DNA of 7,908 nt from Desulfobacterales bacterium (GTDB taxonomy: Bacteria; Desulfobacterota; Desulfobulbia; Desulfobulbales; BM004). The stretch covers positions 1-7,908 of the forward strand of contig JAAXQI010000178.1 of the NCBI GenBank assembly GCA_012974315.1. Reading direction: 5' to 3'. This document shows, in pieces, positions 1 through 5,667 of this stretch. Below the pieces are notes generated by a model. The model worked only from the letters and a program-made list of their open reading frames with translations. It made no database searches and was not told where the DNA came from. The position numbers were made by a program, and so were the translations under genes. Position 1 is the first letter of the stretch. Each line of letters begins with the position of its first letter.

Positions 1-69
1 ATCAACATTGATAACCTTGTTGAACAGGATATCGATATTAAGGAAAAAGAGCTTAAAATTGATTTGTAA
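1..69 (+). CDS. C-terminal end of an unidentified protein (partial)
   Basis: An open frame enters from the left edge and ends at TAA 67-69, giving 22 residues that finish EKELKIDL. The piece is rich in Asp, Glu, Lys and Ile and has no recognisable motif, so the product cannot be named. It is probably a real gene end because a strong intrinsic terminator begins 43 nt after the stop. Only the tail is present; the start lies outside the window. Confidence 0.55.
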   Translation: MNIDNLVEQDIDIKEKELKIDL

Positions 70-111
70 GAGTATAAGAGAAAAAAGAAGCAATTTGAAT
101 AATTGATTGTC

Positions 112-142
112 AAAAGCCACTCCTTCCGGGGTGGCTTTTTTT
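112..142 (+). terminator. Rho-independent terminator of the left-edge gene
   Basis: AAAAGCCACTCC (112-123) pairs with GGGGTGGCTTTT (128-139) around a TTCC loop. One T-G wobble is present, and the 3' side runs into seven T residues (136-142). The GC-rich stem plus U-tract is a classical intrinsic terminator for + strand transcription. It separates the left-edge gene from the TRAP operon. Confidence 0.9.
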
Positions 143-160
143 ATTCTCTCTTAGGGTAAA

Positions 161-179
161 TACCCCGCTGCTTGCAGCG
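161..179. repeat. CUUG-loop palindromic repeat, copy A
   Basis: CGCTG (166-170) and CAGCG (175-179) form a perfect 5-bp stem closed by a CTTG tetraloop (171-174). The C residues at 163-165 have no partners on the 3' side, so this copy looks half-decayed beside copy B at 208-229, with which it shares about 15 of 19 aligned bases. It resembles the small REP-type palindromes scattered between genes in many proteobacteria. There is no U-tract, so it is not a terminator. Confidence 0.6.
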
Positions 180-207
180 TTATTATTGGAAATATCCTTT
201 GTTGAGA

Positions 208-229
208 TACCTCGTAGCTTGCTGCGGGG
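208..229. repeat. CUUG-loop palindromic repeat, copy B
   Basis: Bases 210-217 pair with 222-229 to give an 8-bp stem, including two G-T wobbles, closed by the same CTTG tetraloop (218-221) as copy A. Two stem positions differ from copy A in a pairing-preserving way: T169-A176 became A216-T223, and C168-G177 became T215-G224. This suggests the hairpin itself is what is retained. The downstream sequence GAGTTTCATT (229-238) may belong to the repeat unit. Confidence 0.65.
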
Positions 230-451
230 AGTTTCATTGTAAGAAAAATTCCGACAGAATAATCAGAATTCTCCCGATTGATTTCATATGTTTATCGTGG
301 CAATCTCATCAACACTAGAGTTGGTACGAGAATGACTTGGTTGAGATGGTTCAATTTGTTTTGCAGCTATGTCAACAACTACCACTGAGGTTCGTACAGT
401 TTCTTGAAGACAAGATATTGTATATCCTCATATTTTCTTTAATTTTGTAAT

Positions 452-456
452 GGAGG
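452..456 (+). promoter_or_regulatory. Ribosome binding site that fixes the dctP start
   Basis: GGAGG lies 8 nt before ATG 465. An in-frame ATG at 450 overlaps the first G of this motif and has no SD of its own, so it is unlikely to be the main start. Starting at 465 also gives a standard signal peptide beginning MKKS. Confidence 0.8.
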
Positions 457-464
457 TCTTGTTC

Positions 465-1481
465 ATGAAAAAATCGTCAAAGTATTTATCAACTGGAGTG
501 GCAATGCTGGTAGCAGCAGCCATGCTGTTTGCCCTTGTGGGTACGGTATCTGCAAAGCCTATCAAGATCCGCTTTTCCCACGTGGTGTCACCCAACACTC
601 CGAAAGGGCAGGCTGCAGACATGTTTGCCAAGTTGGCCAATGAGCGTCTTGCGGGCAAGGTCGAAGTACAGGTATTCCCCAATTCCCAGCTTTATACAGA
701 CGGGAAAGTGTTGGATGCCCTGAGTACCGGCAGCGTGGAAATGGCAGCCCCTTCCACTTCAAAATTCACCTCATGGGTACCACAGCTGCAGCTTTTTGAC
801 CTGCCTTTTCTGTTCAAGAACAGTGAGGTTCTCTATCAAACCATGGACGGTAAAGTAGGACAGAAAATGTTCAAAATGCTGGGCAAGAAAAATATGCTCG
901 GTCTTGCCCTTTGGGACAATGGTTTCAAGCAACTTAGCGACAATAAACACGAGATCAGGACACCTTCTGACCTGGCCGGATTGAAGTACCGCATCATGTC
1001 ATCTAAAGTGTTGGAAGCCCAGTTTAAGGCAGTTGGCGCTAATCCGCTGGTTATGCCATTTTCAGAGGTGTATTCAGCCCTGGAGCAGGGTGTGATTGAT
1101 GGCCAGGAGAATACCTGGTCCAATATTTACTCAAAGAAATTCTACGAAGTACAGAAATACATAACAGGAACTGACCACGGTTATCTTGGCTATCTGGTCG
1201 TCACCAACGCCCAGTTCTGGAATCACCTTCCCAAAGATGTCCGCACAGAGCTGGAAGCGATCCTCAAGGAAGTTACCGCCTGGATCAGGATAAATGCCTT
1301 AAAGATTAATATGGAGCAGAAGGCATTGATCGTTGCTTCTGGCGTAACCACGGTTACTGATCTGACCGAAGCTGAAAAAGATGCATTCCGTGAGGCTTTC
1401 AAGCCTGTACATGCCGAGTTCCGTGATGTTGTCGGCGGTGATCTGATTGATGCGGTATACGAACTGAATGCAAAAAATTAA
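465..1481 (+). CDS. dctP: TRAP transporter substrate-binding protein, C4-dicarboxylate (DctP) type
   Basis: The product is the periplasmic solute receptor of a tripartite ATP-independent transporter. It captures a dicarboxylate such as succinate, fumarate or malate and hands it to DctQM. The 338-residue precursor opens with a signal peptide: Lys residues at 2, 3 and 6, a hydrophobic core about 11-29, and a likely cut after SA at 29-30. The mature start IRFSHVVSPNTPKG is typical of the family. Residues 174-182 (KYRIMSSKV) carry Arg176, which matches the conserved arginine that clamps the substrate carboxylate. The next stretch, with GANPLVMPFSEVYSALEQG (191-209), IDGQEN (211-216) and HGYLGY (238-243), closely follows Rhodobacter-type DctP, so C4-dicarboxylate is more likely than sialic acid or ectoine. 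Length is normal. The hairpin after the stop probably raises its mRNA level relative to dctQM. Family is certain; exact substrate is inferred. Confidence 0.96.
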   Translation: MKKSSKYLSTGVAMLVAAAMLFALVGTVSAKPIKIRFSHVVSPNTPKGQAADMFAKLANERLAGKVEVQVFPNSQLYTDGKVLDALSTGSVEMAAPSTSKFTSWVPQLQLFDLPFLFKNSEVLYQTMDGKVGQKMFKMLGKKNMLGLALWDNGFKQLSDNKHEIRTPSDLAGLKYRIMSSKVLEAQFKAVGANPLVMPFSEVYSALEQGVIDGQENTWSNIYSKKFYEVQKYITGTDHGYLGYLVVTNAQFWNHLPKDVRTELEAILKEVTAWIRINALKINMEQKALIVASGVTTVTDLTEAEKDAFREAFKPVHAEFRDVVGGDLIDAVYELNAKN

Positions 1482-1513
1482 TGAAACTTTTTTAATGAAG
1501 TGATAGTGGTATA

Positions 1514-1547
1514 GGGGCCTCCACAGGAAAGAACCTGTGGAGGCTCT
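1514..1547 (+). promoter_or_regulatory. dctP-dctQ intergenic stem-loop, likely mRNA stabiliser or attenuator
   Basis: GCCTCCACAGG (1517-1527) pairs perfectly with CCTGTGGAGGC (1534-1544) around an AAAGAA loop, and three weaker outer pairs extend it to 1514-1547. No T-run follows, so it is a poor intrinsic terminator. Strong hairpins between a binding-protein gene and its membrane genes are known to protect the upstream message from 3' exonucleases and give excess receptor. I infer the same role here. Confidence 0.8.
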
Positions 1548-1593
1548 AACTTAGTTGTTCCATTGGCAATAATCGTATATCGAGGACAGGACC

Positions 1594-2184
1594 ATGGAAA
1601 AAGCGAAATCAACCATTATTGACCGCATAGAGGAAATACTGATCTCCGTATTGCTCGGCGCTGCTACAATCCTGGTATTTGCCCAGGTGGTGGCCCGGTA
1701 TGTCTTTAACGCGGGAATTACCTGGGCTCCTGAACTTGTGCAGCATTTTTTCCTGTGGACGGTGATGATCGGTGCCTCCTACGGTTTCAAGCACGGTGTC
1801 CATCTCGGGGTGGACGTGCTCATGAAGAAACTGCCGGAAACGCAGCGGCGGATAATGGCGCTGGCCGCAGTAGTTGTTTCCCTGTTTTTTACTGGATACA
1901 TGGCTTACCTGTCTTTCTTTTATGTCCATGAAGCCTACAAGATGGAACTCATTACCGTGGATCTTCAAATTCCCCAGTGGATACCACACCTGGCCCTGCC
2001 ATTTGGCTTTACCCTGATTTCAATCCGGCTGGTACAGGTGTTCTTCTGGGTTTATACGGGACGTATGATCAATGTCTCCACAAGCGGTGAGCTTGACACT
2101 GAAGAGATTGGAGATATTACGGAAGCATACCCCCCAGGTCATTGGACCACCGAAGATGAACACGTAGACAAGATTAAAAAATAG
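1594..2184 (+). CDS. dctQ: TRAP transporter small permease subunit, DctQ family
   Basis: This is the small integral membrane subunit that pairs with DctM in the inner membrane. It has four predicted helices at roughly residues 13-37, 48-66, 85-111 and 129-155. The family pattern is visible: RYVFNAGITWAPEL (35-48), with Trp44 and Glu47 in the usual W..EL position, followed by GASYGFKHGVHLGVDVL (60-76). The 196-residue length is a little above the usual 160-190 because of a hydrophilic, acidic C-terminal tail from about 157. The start is ATG 1594, preceded by GAGG at 1582-1585 with 8 nt spacing. The gene sits 112 nt after dctP, across a strong hairpin, and its TAG overlaps the ribosome binding site of dctM, which suggests translational coupling. 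Confidence 0.93.
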   Translation: MEKAKSTIIDRIEEILISVLLGAATILVFAQVVARYVFNAGITWAPELVQHFFLWTVMIGASYGFKHGVHLGVDVLMKKLPETQRRIMALAAVVVSLFFTGYMAYLSFFYVHEAYKMELITVDLQIPQWIPHLALPFGFTLISIRLVQVFFWVYTGRMINVSTSGELDTEEIGDITEAYPPGHWTTEDEHVDKIKK

Positions 2185-2194
2185 GAGGCCTTTT

Positions 2195-3499
2195 ATGGAA
2201 GCTGCAGTCATATTTATTGTCCTTGCAATTCTTCTTCTCGTAGGCGTACCTATTGCCATCTGCCTGGGACTTTCAGCCGGCATCTATCTGCTGCTTTTTT
2301 TCCAGGTTCCTGAATGGACTACAACTACCGCCGTTTTTGCTGGTATATTACCGAACAAGTTTTCCGCGACCATGGAGCATTTCACGCTCATGGCCATTCC
2401 GTTTTTTATTCTCAGTTCCAATTTTCTGTCAACCGGTGGTGTGGCCCGTCGCATTGTGCGGTTTGCCAATGCCCTGGTAGGCTGGATGGCCGGCGGCCTG
2501 GCAATGGCCGGTATCATGGCCTGTATCCTTTTTGCTGCGGTTTCCGGGTCGAGCCCTGCTACGGTTGTAGCTATTGGGTCCATCATGATCCCGGGTATGC
2601 TTGAGGCCAAATACTCCAAGGCTTTTGCCGTGGGCTCCATTGCCACAGCCGGCAGCCTGGGGATTTTGATCCCGCCGTCTATTGTCATGATCGTCTATGC
2701 GGTTGCCACTGAGCAGTCGGTCGGAAAAATGTTCATTGCCGGCATCGTGCCCGGCCTTATGTTGGGCGGTATGCTCCTGTTAGTCACCTGGATAACTGCG
2801 GTTAAAAAAGGTATGCCCCGGCAGCCGAGGCCAACCATGAAGGAACTCTGGAAGGCGTTTTTAGGCGCTTTCTGGGGGCTGCTGCTCATCGTTATGATCA
2901 TTGGTGGCATCTATGGCGGCATCTTTACACCGACCGAGGCGGCGGCTGTTGCAGCGGTCTATTCGGCAGTCATTGCGCTGTTTGTTTACCGTGATATGGG
3001 TTTTAAAGAAGTCCCGCAGGTACTGCTGGAATCAGCGAAGATGACAGCCATGCTGCTCTTCATTATCGCCTGTGCCATGATCTTTGCCCATGTACTGACA
3101 ATGGAGCGCATCCCGCAGAATATTGCCGAATGGCTTGTGGCAAGGGACATGTCCTGGTGGATGTTTCTTTTAATGGTCAACGTGATTCTCTGGTTTGCCG
3201 GTGACTTCATGGAGCCTTCTTCCATAATCCTGATCCTGGCGCCGATTTTCTTTCCCATTGCCATGGCACTTAAAATTGATCCCATTCACCTGGGTATTGT
3301 CATGACCCTCAATATGGAGGTCGGGATGATTACTCCACCGGTGGGACTGAACCTCTACGTTGCATCCGGTCTGAGTGGCTTGAGTCTTGAGGAGGTCACC
3401 AAGGCGTCCCTTCCCTGGATGGCAGTGATGATTGTCGCATTGATTATGGTAACTTATATTCCATGGATCAGCTTGTTCCTGGTCAATCTGCTTTATTAA
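2195..3499 (+). CDS. dctM: TRAP transporter large permease subunit, DctM family
   Basis: This is the multi-helix Na+-coupled channel subunit of the TRAP transporter, a member of the ion transporter superfamily. All 434 residues are present, as usual for the family. Signature blocks occur in order: GGVARRIVRFANALVGW (81-97), VSGSSPATV (116-124), SLGILIPPSIVMIVY (154-168), GGIFTPTEAAAV (241-252), GDFMEPSSI (336-344) and GMITPPVGLNLYV (377-389). The two helix-breaking SGSS/IPPS and EPSS/TPPVGLN regions correspond to the hairpin motifs that build the Na+ and substrate sites. The start at ATG 2195 is preceded by AGGAGG (2183-2188), which overlaps the dctQ stop, so the two genes are co-translated. 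No terminator follows directly; the intergenic palindromes after 3545 may mark the transcript end. No truncation or frameshift is seen. Confidence 0.96.
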   Translation: MEAAVIFIVLAILLLVGVPIAICLGLSAGIYLLLFFQVPEWTTTTAVFAGILPNKFSATMEHFTLMAIPFFILSSNFLSTGGVARRIVRFANALVGWMAGGLAMAGIMACILFAAVSGSSPATVVAIGSIMIPGMLEAKYSKAFAVGSIATAGSLGILIPPSIVMIVYAVATEQSVGKMFIAGIVPGLMLGGMLLLVTWITAVKKGMPRQPRPTMKELWKAFLGAFWGLLLIVMIIGGIYGGIFTPTEAAAVAAVYSAVIALFVYRDMGFKEVPQVLLESAKMTAMLLFIIACAMIFAHVLTMERIPQNIAEWLVARDMSWWMFLLMVNVILWFAGDFMEPSSIILILAPIFFPIAMALKIDPIHLGIVMTLNMEVGMITPPVGLNLYVASGLSGLSLEEVTKASLPWMAVMIVALIMVTYIPWISLFLVNLLY

Positions 3500-3545
3500 A
3501 CCTGACTTGTCGGATTCACTGCATCTTTTTTAAAGTCGGAATTTA

Positions 3546-3601
3546 TACCCCTCAGTAAGTGCCCTGAAAAGCAGGGCATAAACTTCGACTCCGAGGGGGT
3601 A
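3546..3601. repeat. Nested palindromic element downstream of dctM
   Basis: The outer arms TACCCCTC (3546-3553) and GAGGGGGTA (3593-3601) pair with one extra G. An inner hairpin pairs TGCCCTG (3560-3566) with CAGGGCA (3572-3578) around an AAAAG loop. The flanks are also related: AAGTCGGAATTTAT (3533-3546) resembles the reverse complement of ATAAACTTCGACT (3578-3590), so alternative foldings compete. There is no U-tract. It could be a repeated intergenic element, an mRNA 3'-end stabiliser or a bidirectional barrier. Confidence 0.6.
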
Positions 3602-3605
3602 CTAA

Positions 3606-3683
3606 AAAGAGTGCTCTGCTTTTAAGGATGCTATCTATCATTGCACTTTCCGTATAGCTATTCTATAGCGGCAAGTACTCTTT
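3606..3683. repeat. Long-range inverted repeat with internal hairpin
   Basis: AAAGAGTGCT (3606-3615) pairs with AGTACTCTTT (3674-3683) over 10 positions, one of them a G-T wobble that would pair in RNA. Inside, TATAG (3653-3657) pairs with CTATA (3663-3667) around a CTATT loop. It follows the previous palindrome by only four bases, so the two could form one structured RNA. Chance in AT-rich DNA is the main alternative. Confidence 0.35.
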
Positions 3684-3854
3684 CGCAGATCAACAGTAAA
3701 TCCAATAATTCTAACTTAGTTTGCAGTTTTTTATACTGAACAGTTTTCCTCAATTTTTCCTTATATCAAATAATTATTTTGTTGCTCCCTGGTCTTGCAG
3801 GGGGTTAGATTGCACATATTCAATCTGAATTATTTTATCCTAAAATCAGAATAT

Positions 3855-3859
3855 GGAGG
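3855..3859 (+). promoter_or_regulatory. Ribosome binding site that fixes the start of the Cys-rich gene
   Basis: GGAGG lies 8 nt before ATG 3868. An in-frame ATG at 3853 overlaps the motif and has no SD of its own, so 3868 is preferred, giving MSDAKSC. Confidence 0.75.
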
Positions 3860-3867
3860 ATGGTATT

Positions 3868-4104
3868 ATGAGTGATGCAAAGTCCTGTGCCAATTGTGGT
3901 CAAGGTTTGTCAGGTGATTATTCGGGGGCCCTCTGCCCCAGCTGTGGTCTTACGTATTGGAAATGCGGCAACTGTGGCTTTCTTGTTACGGCGCCCGTTG
4001 GCCCTGATACCTGCCCGAGTTGCAAGGAGAAATGCGAGTTCAAGAACGTAACCTGTTACACCCCTGAATGCGGGGGACCGGGAAATGTCGACCCAAGACT
4101 TTAA
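3868..4104 (+). CDS. Small Cys-rich rubredoxin-like / zinc-ribbon protein
   Basis: This 78-residue soluble protein has 11 cysteines. Four CxxC knuckles are visible: C7-C10, C23-C26, C33-C36 and C49-C52. They are followed by C56, C63 and C68 in a tail KCEFKNVTCYTPECGG (55-70). Knuckles 1 and 2 could make one four-Cys metal site. The central KCGNCGFLV ... DTCPSCKEKC half is rubredoxin-like and could make a second. From memory, the CYTPECGG tail recurs in small rubredoxin-like proteins of strict anaerobes, but I cannot verify this here. Bound metal may be Fe or Zn; electron transfer and structural zinc binding are both possible. There is no signal peptide, so it is likely cytoplasmic. The gene begins the right-hand gene run, 31 nt before the DUF2959 lipoprotein gene. 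Function is not established. Confidence 0.85.
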   Translation: MSDAKSCANCGQGLSGDYSGALCPSCGLTYWKCGNCGFLVTAPVGPDTCPSCKEKCEFKNVTCYTPECGGPGNVDPRL

Positions 4105-4135
4105 AACTGGTCTGGATAATGGAGAGGGGATGCCC

Positions 4136-4792
4136 ATGAGAAACAGAGCGGTTATTGGTTTTTTGTCTGTTATTTTAATGCTTTTGCTCACAGTTGGTTG
4201 CCAGAAAGCCTACTATAACACCATGGAGAAATTCGGGGTTCACAAACGCGATATTATGGTTGATCGTGTTGAGGAAGCGCGTGACAGTCAGGAAGACGCC
4301 AAGGAGCAATTCCAGTCAGCCCTTGAGCAATTCACCACGGTGTTGGATTTCAAGGGAGGCAAACTGGAGGATAAATATAAAACCCTGCAGGCTGAGTATG
4401 ATAAGAGCGAGGCCAAGGCTGCTGATGTTACTAAAAGAATTGATGCGGTTGAGGATGTGTCTGAGGCCCTGTTTGATGAATGGGAAAACGAGTTGGACCA
4501 GTACACCAATTCATCACTGCGGCGGGACAGTGAACGGAAAATGGTTCAAACCAGGCGTCAATATGAGCAGTTGATTAAAGCCATGCGAAAAGCTGAAGCG
4601 AAAATCAACCCTGTTTTAAGAGCATTTCATGATCAGGTCCTCTACCTTAAGCATAATCTGAATGCCCAGGCAATTGCTTCTCTGCAAAGTGAACTGGTAA
4701 CAGTCGAGGATGATATAGCCGATCTTGTACAGGAGATGGAAAAGTCCATTGGAGAGGCAAATTCATTTATAAAAACCATGCTTGAAGAATAG
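4136..4792 (+). CDS. DUF2959 family coiled-coil lipoprotein
   Basis: The 218-residue product is a predicted outer-membrane lipoprotein of unknown function. It has an N-terminal signal peptide with Arg at 2 and 4, a hydrophobic stretch 6-20, and a lipobox ending LTVGC, so Cys22 would be lipidated. Gln at +2 argues against inner-membrane retention. The rest is highly charged and helical with long coiled-coil segments. Recognisable family stretches are YNTMEKFGVHKRDIMVDRVE (27-46), DEWENELDQYTNSSLRRDSE (114-133) and HDQVLYLKHNLNAQAIASLQ (165-184). The start is ATG 4136, because GAGG at 4124-4127 is 8 nt upstream and a charged signal-peptide start results; ATG 4130 and ATG 4085 are in frame but less likely. 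The Pmp3-type gene follows after 9 nt, so the two are probably co-expressed. No biochemical role is known to me. Confidence 0.92.
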   Translation: MRNRAVIGFLSVILMLLLTVGCQKAYYNTMEKFGVHKRDIMVDRVEEARDSQEDAKEQFQSALEQFTTVLDFKGGKLEDKYKTLQAEYDKSEAKAADVTKRIDAVEDVSEALFDEWENELDQYTNSSLRRDSERKMVQTRRQYEQLIKAMRKAEAKINPVLRAFHDQVLYLKHNLNAQAIASLQSELVTVEDDIADLVQEMEKSIGEANSFIKTMLEE

Positions 4793-4801
4793 GGGAGAAG
4801 A

Positions 4802-4969
4802 ATGGATATTCTGCGCATAGTACTTTCGATTTTGTTACCGCCCCTGGCTGTATTCCTGACGATTGGCTTGGGGTTGCATTTCTGGATCAATATTATCCTT
4901 ACTCTTCTTGGAGGTGTTCCAGGCATGATTCACGCCCTTTGGGTTGTTGTTAAGAATAAAGAAAAGTAG
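4802..4969 (+). CDS. Pmp3/YqaE (UPF0057) family small membrane protein
   Basis: This 55-residue proteolipid has two membrane helices, about 4-24 and 28-50, joined by a short turn. The family signature is clear: LLPPLAVFLTIGLG (11-24), then HFWINIILTLLGGVPGMIHALWVV (26-49), with the conserved PP pair, W28-x-N30 and GxxPGxxHA. Members in plants, yeast and bacteria affect membrane potential and salt or cold tolerance, and YqaE of E. coli belongs here. A GGGGAG motif (4792-4797) precedes ATG 4802 by 4 nt, and only 9 nt separate it from the DUF2959 gene. The charged tail KNKEK ends at TAG 4967-4969. Family is confident; a role in envelope stress is inferred from relatives. Confidence 0.93.
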   Translation: MDILRIVLSILLPPLAVFLTIGLGLHFWINIILTLLGGVPGMIHALWVVVKNKEK

Positions 4970-5020
4970 GCAGTCTGTGCATGAATTTCTTTTAAAAAGA
5001 ATAGGAGTGGAGATATAGTA

Positions 5021-5482
5021 ATGCCTTTGTTTTTAGTCCAGCATGGTAAAAGTTTGCCAAAGGAAAAGGACCGTGACCAGAGTCTTTCCAAGGAGGGTTT
5101 TACAGAAACCCAGGTTATGGCCGAAATGGCTTTTGAACAGTTTATCCAGGTGACGCGCATCATTCACAGCGGCAAGAAGAGGGCCCTGCAGACCGCTGAG
5201 ATATTTATGAAAGCCCTTGAGCCCGAAGCTGGAATTATTAAAGGGGCCGGTCTTGCCCCTTTGGATGATGTTACCCAATTTGCCTCTTCACTCAAGAACG
5301 AAGAAAACATTATGGTTGTTGGGCATCTTCCGTTTATGGAGAGGCTTGTGTCTTACCTGGTTACCGGCTCACCTGAAAGACCGGTTATCAAGTTTCAAAA
5401 CAGTTCCATTATCTGTCTGGATACTGAAGATGTATCAGAGCCATGGTTTATTCGTTGGGCACTCTTTCCACGGTTTGATTAG
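5021..5482 (+). CDS. SixA-like histidine phosphatase with QHG in place of RHG
   Basis: The 153-residue cytoplasmic protein has the compact histidine phosphatase fold of SixA, which removes phosphate from phosphohistidine proteins. The first block reads LVQHGKS (5-11), with catalytic His8 present but the usual preceding Arg replaced by Gln7. The second block HSGKKRALQTAEI (49-61) supplies Arg54, matching the R..QT motif of SixA. The third block VVGHLPFMERL (99-109) supplies His102, the second catalytic histidine. The protein ends at about the normal position for SixA. GGAG at 5009-5012 lies 8 nt before ATG 5021. Loss of the first Arg may alter activity or substrate; related anaerobe proteins with LVQHG may exist, so it could be an established subfamily. 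The substrate, perhaps a phosphorelay or PTS-type protein, is unknown. A phosphohistidine role is inferred from the family. Confidence 0.85.
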   Translation: MPLFLVQHGKSLPKEKDRDQSLSKEGFTETQVMAEMAFEQFIQVTRIIHSGKKRALQTAEIFMKALEPEAGIIKGAGLAPLDDVTQFASSLKNEENIMVVGHLPFMERLVSYLVTGSPERPVIKFQNSSIICLDTEDVSEPWFIRWALFPRFD

Positions 5483-5667
5483 TCAAATTGATAAGGATAG
5501 CCAGGCGATGTTATCCGGAAAAGTTTTTGCTTATGAGAGTTTTCATGTCACTCAAATGAATTTGGCGGTGAAGGAATTCTTCGTATGTCAAACAGGGGAG
5601 CTCCCGTACTCAAGGTTTCATTTTAGAGAGGGGTTATTTGATCAGTCACTAAATAAGGGGGGGAGTA

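Larger units (their letters stand above)
70..464. other. Gene-free leader before the TRAP operon
   Basis: This stretch holds the terminator at 112-142, two related palindromic repeats at 161-179 and 208-229, and then about 220 AT-rich bases before dctP. I see no credible gene on either strand. C4-dicarboxylate TRAP operons in proteobacteria are often driven by sigma-54 under DctB/DctD control, but I found no GG-N10-GC promoter here. AT-rich sequence around 411-436 could hold a sigma-70 -10 element, but no good -35 partner is correctly spaced, so the promoter is unassigned. Confidence 0.6.
3500..3867. other. Gene-free region with several inverted repeats
   Basis: No credible coding frame is present on either strand. 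The region contains a nested palindrome (3546-3601), a second long-range inverted repeat (3606-3683) with an inner hairpin, about 120 AT-rich bases, and then an imperfect dyad (3824-3850) just before the Cys-rich gene. I found no canonical terminator with a U-tract. The only promoter candidate, TTGCAC at 3810 with TTTTAT at 3833, is too weak to claim. Confidence 0.55.

Noticed and set aside
322..368. Possible sigma-54 promoter (TGGTACG at 322 or TGGTTCA at 348 with TTGCA at 361)
   Set aside because: The first has no GC at the -12 position and the second has 13 instead of 10 bases between GG and GC.
450..464. ATG 450 as the dctP start
   Set aside because: It overlaps the GGAGG ribosome binding site of ATG 465, has no SD of its own, and would place MEVLF before a complete signal peptide.
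2284..2688. 134-residue minus-strand open frame
   Set aside because: It lies wholly inside dctM, whose protein motifs are unmistakable.
3572..3610. Palindrome after dctM as an intrinsic terminator
   Set aside because: Neither the inner nor the outer stem is followed by a U-tract.
5596..5605. Perfect palindrome GGGAGCTCCC in the gap before the DsrE-fold gene
   Set aside because: It has no loop, partner copy or nearby promoter, and a single 10-bp palindrome is too little to call an operator.
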